A DNA stretch of 64,000 nucleotides from Marthasterias glacialis (taxonomy: Eukaryota > Echinodermata > Asteroidea > Forcipulatida > Asteriidae): NCBI GenBank assembly GCA_911728455.2, contig OU452234.1, positions 11,184,031 to 11,248,030 of the forward strand, in the 5' to 3' direction. A model generated the notes under the pieces. That model was given only the letters and a program-made list of their open reading frames with translations, searched no databases and had not been told where the DNA came from. Made by a program: the position numbers and the translations under genes. Below, one piece after another: positions 13,901 through 25,499 of this stretch. The first letter of the stretch is position 1, and each line of letters starts with the position of its first letter.

Positions 13901-16859
13901 CCTGGGACTCTACTTCACCTACCGAGTGTAATGTGCTGAAGTGGGGTGACATCATGACCCTACCCACCAGGGACTCTACTTCACCTACAGTGTCTAGTGT
14001 GCTGAAGTGTGGTGACATCATGACCCTGCCCACCTGGGACTCTACTTCACCTACCGAGTGTAATGTGCTGAAGTGGGGTGACATCATGTCCCTGCTCACC
14101 TGGGACTCTTCTTCACCTACTGAGTCTAGTGTGCTGAAGTGGGGTGACATCATGACCCTGCTCCCCTGGGACTCAACTTCACCTACTGAGTCTACTGTGC
14201 TGAAGTGGGGTGACATCATGAAATTGCTCCTCTGGGACTGTACTTCATCTACCGAGTGTAATGTTTGAAGTGGGGTGACATCATGACCCTCCTCCCCTGG
14301 GACTCTTCTTCACCTGCTGAGTCTAATGTGCTGAAGTTGGGTTACATCTTGACCCTGCCCACCTGGGACTCTACTTTACCTACTGAGTATATTGTGCTGA
14401 AGTGGGTGAAATCATTACCCTGCTCACCTGGGACTCTTTTCACCTACTGAGTCTAGTGTGCTGAATTGGGGTGACATCATGACCCTGCTGCCCTGGTACG
14501 CTACTTCACCTACCAAGTGTAATGTGCTGAAGTTGGGTGACATCATGACCCTGCTCCCCTGGGAGTGTACTTCACCTACTGAGTCTAGTGTGCTGAAGTG
14601 GGGTGACATCATGACCCTGCCCACCTGGGACTCTAATTCACCTACCGAGTGTAATGTGCTGAAGTGGGGTGACATCATGACCCTGCTCACCTGGGACTCT
14701 ACTTCACCTACTGAGTCTAGTGTGCTGAAGTGGGGTGACATCATGAACCTGCCCACCTGGGACTCTACTTCACCTATCGAGTATAATGTGCTGAAGTGGG
14801 GTGACATCATGACCGTGCCCACCTGGGAGTGTACTTCACCTACTGAGTCTAGTGTGCTGATGTGGGGTGACATCATGACCCTGCTCCCCTGGGACTCTTC
14901 TTCACCTGCCGAGTCTAATATGAAGAAGTGGGGTGACATCATGACCCTGCCCACCTAGGACTCTACTTCACTTACCGAGTGTATTGTGCTGAAGTGGGGT
15001 GACATCATGACCCTACCCACCAGGGACTCTACTTCACCTACAGTGTCTAGTGTGCTGAAGTGTGGTGACATCATGACCCTGCCCACCTGGGACTCTATGT
15101 CACCTACCGAGTGTAATGTGCTGAAGTGGGGTGACATCATGACCCTGCTCCCCTGGGACTCAACTTCACTTACCGAGTCTACTGTGCTGAAGTGGGGTGA
15201 CATCATGAAATTGCTCCTCTGGGACTGTACTTCATCTACCGAGTGTAATGTGTGAAGTGGGGTGACATCATGACCCTCCTCCCCTGGGACTCTTCTTCAC
15301 CTGCTGAGTCTAATGTGCTGAAGTTGGGTGACTTCATGACCCTGCCCACCTAGGACTCTACTTCACCTACCGAGTGTAATGTGCTGAAGTGGGTTGACAT
15401 CATGACCCTGCCCACCTGGGACTCTACTTTACCTACCGAGTGTAATGTGTTGAAGTGGGGTGACATCATGTCCCTGCTCACCTGGGACTCTTCTTCACCT
15501 ACTGAGTCTATTTTGCTGAATTGGGGTGACATCATGACCCTGCTCCCCTGGGACTCTATGTCACCTACCAAGTGTAATGTGCTGAAGTGGGGTGACATCA
15601 TGACCCTGCTCCCCTGGGACTCTACTTCACCTACTGAGTCTACTGTGCTGAAGTGGGGTGACATCATGAAATTGCTCCTCTGGGACTGTACTTCAACTAT
15701 AGAGTGTAATGTGTAAAGTGGGGTGACATCATTACCCTTCTCCCCTGGGACTGTTCTTCACCTGCCGAGTCTAATGTGCTGAAGTTGGGTGACATCATGA
15801 CCCTGCCCACCTAGGACTCTACTTCACCTACCGAGTGTAATGTGCTGAAGTGGGGTGACATCATGACCCTACCCACCAGGAACTCTACTTCACCTACCGA
15901 GTGTAATGTGTTGAAGTGGGGTGACATCATGTCCCTGCTCACCTGGGACTCTTCTTCACCTACTGAGTCTAGTGTGCTGAATTGGTGTGACATCATGACC
16001 CTGTTCCCCTTGGACTTTATGTCACCTACCGATAGTAATGTGCTGAAGTTGGTTGACGTCATGACCCTGCCCACCAGGGACTCTACTTCACCTACCGAGT
16101 GTAATGTGGTGAATTGGGGTGACATCATGACCCTGCCCACCTGGGACTCTACTTCACCTACCGAGTGTAATGTGGTGAATTGGGGTGACATCATGACCCT
16201 GCCCACCTGGGACTCTACTTCACCTACCGAGTGTAATGTGCTGAAGTGGGGTGACATCATGACCCTACCCACCAGGAACTCTACTTCACCTACCGAGTGT
16301 AATGTGTTGAAGTGGGGTGACATCATGTCCCTGCTCACCTGGGACTCTTCTTCACCTACTGAGTCTAGTGTGCTGAATTGGTGTGACATCATGACCCTGT
16401 TCCCCTTGGACTTTATGTCACCTACCGATAGTAATGTGCTGAAGTTGGTTGACGTCATGACCCTGCCCACCAGGGACTCTACTTCACCTACCGAGTGTAA
16501 TGTGGTGAATTGGGGTGACATCATGACCCTGCTGCCTTGGGACTCAACTTCACCTACCGAGTCTACTGTGCTGAAGTGGGGTGACATCATGACCCTGCCC
16601 ACCTGGGACTCTACCTACCGAGTGTAATGTGATGAAGTGGGGTGACACCATGACCCTGCTCACCTGGGACTCTACTTCACCTACTGAGTCTAGTGCGCTG
16701 AATTGGGGTGACATCATGACCCTGCTCCCGTGGGACTCTACTTTACCTACCGAGTGTAATGTGCTGAAGTGGGGTGACATCATGACCCTGCCCACCTGGG
16801 ACTCTACTTCACCTACCGAGTGTAATGTGCTGAAGTGGGGTGACATCATGACCCTAACC

Positions 16860-18417
16860 ACCAGGAACTCTACTTCACCTACCTAGTGTAATGTGTTGAA
16901 GTGGGGTGACATCATGTCCCTGCTCACCTGGGACTCTTCTTCACCTACTGAGTCTAGTGTGCTGAATTGGGGTGACATCATGACCCTGCTCCCCTGGGAC
17001 TCTATGTCACATACCGAGTCTAATGTGCTGAAGTGGGGTGATGTCATGACCCTGCCCACCTGGGACTCTACTTCACTTACCGAGTCTAATGTGCTGAAGT
17101 GGGGTGATGTCAAGACCCTGCCCACCTGGGACTCTACTTTATTTACTGAGTATATTGTGCTGAAGTTGGGTGACATTATGACCCTGCCCACCTGGGACTC
17201 TACTTCACCTACCAAGTGTAATGTGCTGAAGTGGGGTGACATCATGACCCTGCCCACCTGGGACTCTATGTCACCTACCGAGTCTATTGTGCTGAAGTGG
17301 GGTGACATCATGACCCTGCCCACCTGGGACTCTACTTCACCTACTGAGTCTATTGTGCTGAAGTGGGGTGACATCATGACCCTGCCCACCTGGGACTGTA
17401 GTTCACCTACCGAGTGTCATGTGCTGAAGTGGGGTGACATCATGACCCTGCTCCCCTGAGACTCTACTTCACCTACCGAGTGTAATGTGCTGAAGTGGGG
17501 TGACGTCATGACCCTGCCCACCTGGGACTCTACTTTACCTACTGAGTATATTGTGCTGAAGTGGGGTGACATCCTACCCTGCCCCACCTGGGACTCTACT
17601 TCACCTACCAAGTGTAATGTGCTGAAGTGGGGTGACATCATGACCCTGCCCACCTGGGACTCTACTTGACCTACTGAGTCTAGTGTGCTGAAGTGGGGTG
17701 ACATCATGACCCTGCCCACCTGGGACTCTATGTCACCTAGCGAGTCTAATGTGCTGAAGTGGGGTGACGTCATGACCCTGCCCACCTGGGACTCTACTTT
17801 ACCTACTGAGTATATTGTGCTGAAGTGGGGTGACATCATGACCCTGCCCACCTGGGACTCTACTTCACCTATCAAGTGTAATGTGCTGAAGTGGTGTGAC
17901 ATCATGACCCTGCCCACCTGGGACTCTATGTCACCTACCGAGTCTAGTGCGCTGAAGTGGGGTGACATCATGACCCTGCTCCCTTGGGACTCTACTTCAC
18001 CTGCCGAGTCTGATGTGCTGAAGTGGGGTGACATCATGACCCTGCTCCCCTGGGAGTGTACTTCACCTACCGAGTCAAGTGTGCTGAAGTGGGGTGACAT
18101 GACCCTGCCCACCTGGGACTCTATGTCACCTACTGAGTCTAGTGTGCTGAAGTGGGGTGATATCATGACCATGCCCCCCTGGGACTTTAGTTCACCTACC
18201 GAGTGTCATGTGCTGAAGTGGGGTGACATCATGACCCTGCCCACCTGGGACTCTATGTCACCTACTGAGTCTAGTGTGCTGAAGTGGGGTGACATCATGA
18301 CCCTGCTCCCCTGGGACTCTACTTCACCTACCGAGTGTAATGTGCTGAAGTGGGGTGACATCATGACCCTGCCCACCTGGGAGTGTACTTCACTTACTGA
18401 GTCTAGTGTGCTGAAGT
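16860..18417. repeat. Right edge of the 66-bp array, no long higher-order copy seen
   Basis: Units here keep the same period and core, but I found no kilobase-scale copy of this order elsewhere in the array. Several units carry GACGTC or GATGTC in place of GACATC. Array edges are commonly less homogenised than centres, and this stretch fits that pattern. Confidence 0.55.
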
Positions 18418-19861
18418 AAAGCTGGAGTGCCTAGTCAGTTTTGTTGAATGTGGTGACACGATAGCCCTTAAATGTAAGTGATGTTGCCACAATGTAGGAG
18501 TTGTTGCAAAAATGTTTATCGTTTCCACTGTATGGTGACACTGTGCTCCTCAAATTTAGATGACATGATGTTTTTGAAAGCAAAAACATTATTGGTTAAG
18601 CCTTAAAACATCATGTTCTTTAGCCTAATTCATAATCGTGTGCTGCAAACAAAAAAGGATATTAAACTTTTTTGTTTTTATTTCAGTGAAAGTTCTTGCA
18701 ACAAGTATGGTTGAATTGAGATTTGCTTTACGAGAGCAATTTATTGGTCCATTTTTTTAAACGTGTTAATATTTGAAGACTGGTGGTCACTTTTTCCACA
18801 TAGTAACGTGATGAATTAATATTAATCAACCTCCAATTGACTGTGTTCTGTGCAATTATGCAGTATTTGTATTAAGTAACAGTAACATTTTTTTTGTATA
18901 GCTGTAATGCTGAGTGTACTATTGAATGGCATTCCTGGAGTGTTACCATGGTGAACATGTACCCATAATGCGACAGTTTTCTATGTTGTAAAGATCAACT
19001 GGTTGGTAAGTTTGTTTCCAAACCTGAAAAGTGCATGCATGCTTAACTTTCCATACACTGTATGTGATGGTGGCGTGCAAGTGTTGTACAATCCATTCGA
19101 AATTTGTGTTAAATATGTCATAAATAATAATACAAGTACATTACAGTACATGAAGATGTATTTAAAAGTGCTTTTAAATTTAAGAGCTTTATAGAGAACC
19201 CTGAGTTTCTCAACAAACAAGCTTTTCTATAACTGTTGATAATGTTAGCCTGTGCAAACTGAACCCTCAGCGCAACCACATTAATCAAAAACTTCCCTTG
19301 ATCCAGGAGGATAAAATTTCGTCCACCCTGTCTTTAAGGTCAATAACCCACCCTGCAAGCCCAAAGCCATTAGAAATCACTGTGGGGGTGAATTGGAGTG
19401 CCAGCGAAGACTGTGTTATTTAAGATCCACGTGCCGCACAAGCTGTTTTCACAAATTGCATACCGCCCTGTGCCAAGGATCCTTAGCACAATCAATTACT
19501 ACACTGAGACAGGTGGCTGCTGTCTTTCAACACTCCTTACTCTACAGTGGTTAGGGTCTGGCCAATGGGAGTCTACAGGCTTGTGGGGTATACCAGGGGT
19601 GAAGATTACATGGAATCTTGGCCTTAATAGCCCATTGAAAAAAAAATTATGACCATATTTGGTAAAATGTGGATTATCTGTTAACCTCCCCGCTGACGCC
19701 AGGGTTTTAATAATGTAAAACTACGTCACATCATTCAATATATTTAATTATTAGTATTAATTTCATTTATTTCATGATGCTTGGATTTACAGGAGTGATG
19801 TTAGCTACAGTGAGCTATACAACAGCTGTACATCATAAAGATGACATTGGACAACATGATC
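18418..19861. other. AT-rich spacer right of the satellite
   Basis: Non-repetitive AT-rich sequence with short open frames only, none with recognisable protein character. No splice-bounded exon, RNA gene or inverted repeat was identified. Confidence 0.5.
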
Positions 19862-20092
19862 CGCAGGTAAAAGACCACATCGCCATCTACTTCAGTTGTA
19901 GAACCACATCAGGTACATGTAAAAGAACACATGCCATCTCCCTTGGTTGTAGGAACATATCAAGTGAAAGACCACATTGCCATTTCCCTCGGTTGTAGGA
20001 CCAGATCAGGTGAAAGACCACATCACCATCTCCCTCGGTTGTAGGACCACATCAAGTGAAAGACCACATGCCATTTCCCTCAGTTGTAGATG
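19862..20092. repeat. Degenerate 46-bp minisatellite, about 5 copies
   Basis: The motif GTGAAAGACCACATCGCCAT, followed by CTCCCTCGGTTGTAGGACC, recurs at about 19871, 19923, 19968, 20014 and 20060, with spacings of 52, 45, 46 and 46 bp. The first two copies are the most diverged. Confidence 0.85.
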
Positions 20093-20788
20093 TGGTAGAT
20101 CACGTCACACACATATATTGAATGTTGTACCAAGGTGCTAGATTAGTGAATCTTAAAATTAAAATTTTAATGTATTATTTGTGTATGTCATAACTCTCGT
20201 GTAATATGCTATCTACATTGTAGCTTCATTGACTCTTTAAAGCGCAAAGCGCAGGAATTTTCTTTGCTCAGAAAAAAAAAATTGCTGAGCAGAACCAGCT
20301 TACCATCAGATATGTTCTGGTGCCCTGGTATTTAGTGGAAGTAAACTGTATACACACAATTAATGTACATGTACTATTACTGATGCAAAGTCAATATCAT
20401 ACAATGGTTGTTCCTGATAAAATAAAGTATTCAAATTAATGCTGAAAGTTGCTGTAAATATTGATATTACACACATGTTCTGTTCACATTAGCTATTGAT
20501 ACAGTATTTAATATGCAATTTCACTTTATAATGCAGTAGTGTGGTCAATGGTGGGGGTAATAGTAATGTTGACAAATCTTAGAGGGTACATGTTTTGACA
20601 TGCCTCTAAATAAGCTGTCATGTGGTTGACTCTGAGAAGTTGGATGGACAACCAGCTGGTATCAAGGCCAAATTTCATGGTGTTAAATACACGGGCAGTG
20701 GCATAACCAGACACTTTAATTTGGGGAGAGGCAAGCAGGAGAAAAACATAATTTTGTGATATTGTGTAATTTTTTATTTTGATCTACT

Positions 20789-21598
<810 letters not shown>

Positions 21599-22606
21599 AC
21601 TGCTCAGGGAACCATTCCTACTTTTTTCTAGGTTACCTCAGAATTTCTGCCTCTGTTGAGTGAGTAAAAATATCGTTAGTTACTGACATTCTTCAGTAAC
21701 CTATGAAATATGATCATGTAGTCTTGGAATTTTCTGCTACCATAAGCACCATTTGTTTCTGTTTGGTAAGCGTAAGCGAAGCCATGAAATGGGAGGCTTA
21801 GAGGATATGGCAATAGACATACTGGGTTTCCAGTTGTACAAAAATAAACACCTCTTAAAATTTTTAAAAATGTATTGCAAAATGAACCAGTATGTCTGCT
21901 GCCACTGTGATGCCCTAAAGTCTCCCATTGGGACATGTATGACCAGTTCAGTAAATAATATTTGAAAGCACTGTACGCAGACAACATATAGTAATACCAA
22001 GGAGGGTTGATCTGTGAGAAAAGATCTGTGAGAATAGGAATATATACAACTATCCTGAAAAAATACATCAAATGCTGCAGATAAATGTCACATCATTTTG
22101 GTTGTATTTTGATTTATTTAAAGAAATTTTAAATATCATAAACATTGCTTGTTGTTTGAAATGATTACCATTGAGGGTCATTTTATATTAAAATGTTTAA
22201 CATTATGTTTGTGTGTGATGCGTCTTTTTATTACTGATTCATAAATACCTGAGACAGTTTATCCATTCTGATTGGCCGAGAGGGCATCACGTGGCCATGT
22301 TTAAACGGGCGATATAAGCACGGTAAAAGGTGTTTAAACCAGCTAGCTTGCGAACGAAAAATATAGCCCCTGTATCAGAATAAAGAAGTATACGTGTTTT
22401 CAGCTGTTGGGTTTCTGATTGGCATGGTCGAGAGGGCATCAAGTGCATATAACAGCTACAGAGACATGAAGATCGACATTCCGTTCAAGGAATTGGCCCG
22501 TAAATATGGATAGAAATTTAACGCAGAGTCAAGCTGAGAAACTGTCAGATTTGTTCCCATTTTTTGAAGGTTTTTGCATGTTTTTGACAGAAAGGCATTT
22601 ACGAAT

Positions 22607-22824
22607 GGGAATAAAGGTGTTCTGAATCGGTTTTTATCTATTGTTTAAAACCTCTGAGGGGCCTGGTGGCCGATAATTGCCCTCGCCTACGGCTCGGGCA
22701 ATTATCGGCCACCAGGCCCCTCATCGGTTTTGCCCTCGCCTTCGGCTCGGGCAATTATCGGCCACCAGGCCCCTCATCGGTTTTAAACAATAGTTAAAAA
22801 CCTCTTCATCACACTTTTATTCCC
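22607..22824. mobile_element. Foldback/MITE-like inverted-repeat element
   Basis: The ends GGGAATAAAGGTG and its diverged reverse complement CACACTTTTATTCCC bound the element. Inside them CTATTGTTTAAAACC (22638-22652) is matched exactly by its reverse complement at 22779-22793. A perfect 27-bp arm (22656-22682) pairs with 22696-22722, and that right arm is duplicated at 22749-22775. No coding capacity. A related terminal piece is at 47461-47516. Confidence 0.85.
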
Positions 22825-24074
22825 TTAGTACATTCTTTGTTGAGGATCACCCATGAACCTTTGCCACGACGATCGAACGCACAAGGAACTGTTTGTCCCA
22901 TGACATTTAATTCATGCAAATAAGCATGCAAATAAGAACGTTGATTTTGATATCTCGAAAACTCCCCAATCCTCCAAAAATAATATAGTTGTACGGTTTG
23001 GTATCATTTCTGGAGAATTACGAAATCACATCAACAGCTAGTGTGGCCTCGTTGACATCCGTTCGGCAAATTAATGAAAAATTTCAGCCAAATTTATTTT
23101 ATGATAACTTCATGTCCTAAGCTTCAATAGTATAGGATTTGAGTGTGTCATATTTACAAATTAGGACCGAACAAAAACGTGTACAAATGCTATGGAATTT
23201 TGAGACAAACAAAGTATGATAATAATAATAAGAACAATAAAAATCTTGACGAAAACAAAACCTGTTCCGACTGCTATGTCGGAACAGCTAAAAACTCCCT
23301 CAAATGACGATTTTTTGGAATTGTTTCGTCGTCATCATGTTGAACTCGGTGAAATGAACATTTATGGAAAGTTTCATCAATATAAGTCGAACACTTTGGA
23401 AAATACAGAGGGGGGCACTATGTGTGCCCCCCAGTCCCCGCACATCAAAAAAAATAAAAGCACTGTCCTGATAGAGTTAACAGATTCAGGCTGAGTGGCG
23501 ATTCAGTTTTCAATTTATTTAATTAACCTATTTTCGGTCATCTCAGTCCTTTATATAAAATATAAAGAAACAAAAATTAAAGGGATTTTTTTTATTGGTA
23601 TACCGGTACTCGTTCATAGCCTTTTCATCAACTTAATTTGTTTGAATTAAGTCAGGCGGAAGATGGTATTATGGGTGTAGAACCTCTCTACTTTTTCCCC
23701 GGAACACACACAAAAAATAAACTCCAGACCGGGAATTTTCTTAAGTGCACTTTTAACTCTTTCTGATGATCTAAGACTTTCAATATGGTTTGATTTTTTT
23801 GGTAAAAAGTACAGTGACATCTATTTATTTATTTATTTTAATAGTGTTATTATTTTTTTAAAAGAAGAAAAGAATTCCTAAAAAAAACAACCCAGAAATT
23901 CAGATGTATAAGTTTACCTTTTCCCCGATTCATTCTATTCTTTTCAATTATTTTGTGTAATTATTTTTCCCACAAAGAGGGCGCTGTCTTCTATCAACTG
24001 CGCATGTGTATTCAGTGTCCACACACATTCGTCACTCACACTTTGGCACTGCACAAAAATTTGGTAAAAATAAC

Positions 24075-24132
24075 ATGTCGTCTGCTCACGTCGTTGGGTT
24101 TAAATCAAAAATGTTTTCATCACAAAACATCG
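24075..24132 (+). other. Possible first coding exon (weak candidate)
   Basis: An ATG opens 19 codons (MSSAHVVGFKSKMFSSQNI) followed by a strong donor, GTAAGTGA, at 24133. Upstream lies CTGCGCATGTG, similar to an NRF1-type promoter site, and local CpG frequency is higher than in the flanks. A good acceptor (pyrimidine tract then CCCTAG) ends at 25282 and continues the frame for 26 codons to a stop at 25360-25362. I recognise no protein family, so this may be chance. Confidence 0.2.
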
Positions 24133-24900
24133 GTAAGTGAGAGTTTATTTGTTTACTTAATTTATAGATCATTTGGTTAGTATCTAAATGTCGTAGGGCA
24201 CAGTTTTAGTAAGATTTTAGTGATGAGATTGGTAAAACTAAAAAGTAAAACTCGTTTGTTGAAGTTGTGCTTTTGTTGATTGTTGTGACTGTGTATAGTT
24301 AGCATGTTTACATGGTGTAGTGGAGTTTTGTGTACGTTTGATTAGAATAGATACGTTTACCTCCATCCATGCTGTGGTTTACATTTATTTACAACAAGTA
24401 GGGCCTACGGCAAGCAACTTACGTGTTTGGAACGGTTACAGTCGCGTTGTCGTTACTGTGATAGTAAAATGTCAAGACATTTTTGACAATAGTTAATAAT
24501 AATAAATACTCAATAAATAGTACTATTATATCTATATTATTATCCTTTTTACTTTGGCCTTAAATTCTCAACCTGTGTAGTGTAGGTACTGTAGATACTT
24601 CCATTCCACATGGTCAGTATTAAAATAGAATATAGGACTACTAATGCTGTTTAGGACTCTACCCCCCCCCCCCCAAATGTACGAGTTTTACTAAAGGACT
24701 GTGAGGAGGTTTAATCATTGTCACGATTGTGGCCCTGGTGATGAAACATTGCAATGATTGTAAAACTCAGCTCAGCCTCAGGCAGCCCCAGGCCCAGACC
24801 AGGGACGTGAGTAATCATCACAACTTAGCGTGGTGAAGCTTAATGTAAATTGATCACTTTTAAGAACTGATCAGCACTTGTGATGGTCATGGATACTAGC

Positions 24901-25053
24901 AATAGACTCTTTGCATAGGCCGTCATCGTTGTGATCTTTGGAAACATGCTATGTGTACGTGCCACGCACAACTCTCAGCCAATGGTAGTTCTTCCAATGA
25001 CATCAGTGAGGGCGCTGTTAGATCTTAGTGACGTCGTTATGTAAGGGTCTATT
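24901..25053. mobile_element. Short TIR element, AATAGACC-end group
   Basis: Begins AATAGACTCTTTGCATA and ends TTATGTAAGGGTCTATT, an imperfect inverted pair. The interior contains ATGACATCAGTGAGGGCGCT and GTGACGTCG, resembling the element at 38860-39025. Non-coding. Confidence 0.65.
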
Positions 25054-25499
25054 TTTGAAGAGAGCTATACGTGAATCTAAAGACAGCATGAGGAAATGAA
25101 TGGGCAGTGGTAGTATCTTCAACAGGCTAGTGTGTCTCAGTTCAATAAGTCATTTTTAAAATGCTATTCCTAGAGGTTAATAAAAGGCCAGGTAAGATGT
25201 CAAGTCCGACCACCACATTTTCACTCATTTTGACTAAAAATATCCGCCTAAATTTGTTGTTTTATTATTTTTTCCTCCCTAGGAATCCTTGAAGTAATTT
25301 CACTATGTGTCATCTTTTCTGGTTCTTCTCTCCATCCATCACTCAAGAAGTCCTTCAGATGAAAGTTTCAACTGTAGACTCCACTTCTTGAAATTACTGT
25401 ATTATACAGATGTGAGTTTCCTATGTTGATTTGTTTGATTGTGATATCTTCTATTGTCAGTGTGAACCTTGCCAAATCCCTGTTCTTCTCCCCAGCCAC

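Larger units (their letters stand above)
636..18417. repeat. 66-bp tandem satellite array (about 270 copies)
   Basis: Head-to-tail copies of a 66-bp unit fill the interval without interruption. Each unit has a near-constant half, GTGCTGAAGTGGGGTGACAT followed by CATGACCCTG. The other half switches between a few variants: CCCACCTGGG, CTCCCCTGGG or CCCACCAGGG, then TCACCTACCGAGTGTAAT or TCACCTACTGAGTCTAGT. Copy number is length divided by period, not a count. Because 66 is 22 codons, both strands give long open frames (22-residue periods). These are broken repeatedly by stops such as CCCTGAGAC and CACCTAGGAC and by one- or two-base indels, so I read the array as non-coding. The last unit ends at GTGCTGAAGTAAAGC near 18417. 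Confidence 0.97.

Noticed and set aside
722-18419. Long open frames on both strands through the 66-bp array as protein genes
   Set aside because: They follow from the 22-codon period, appear on both strands together, and are broken by stops and small indels every few hundred bases; no signal peptide or flanking exon structure was seen.
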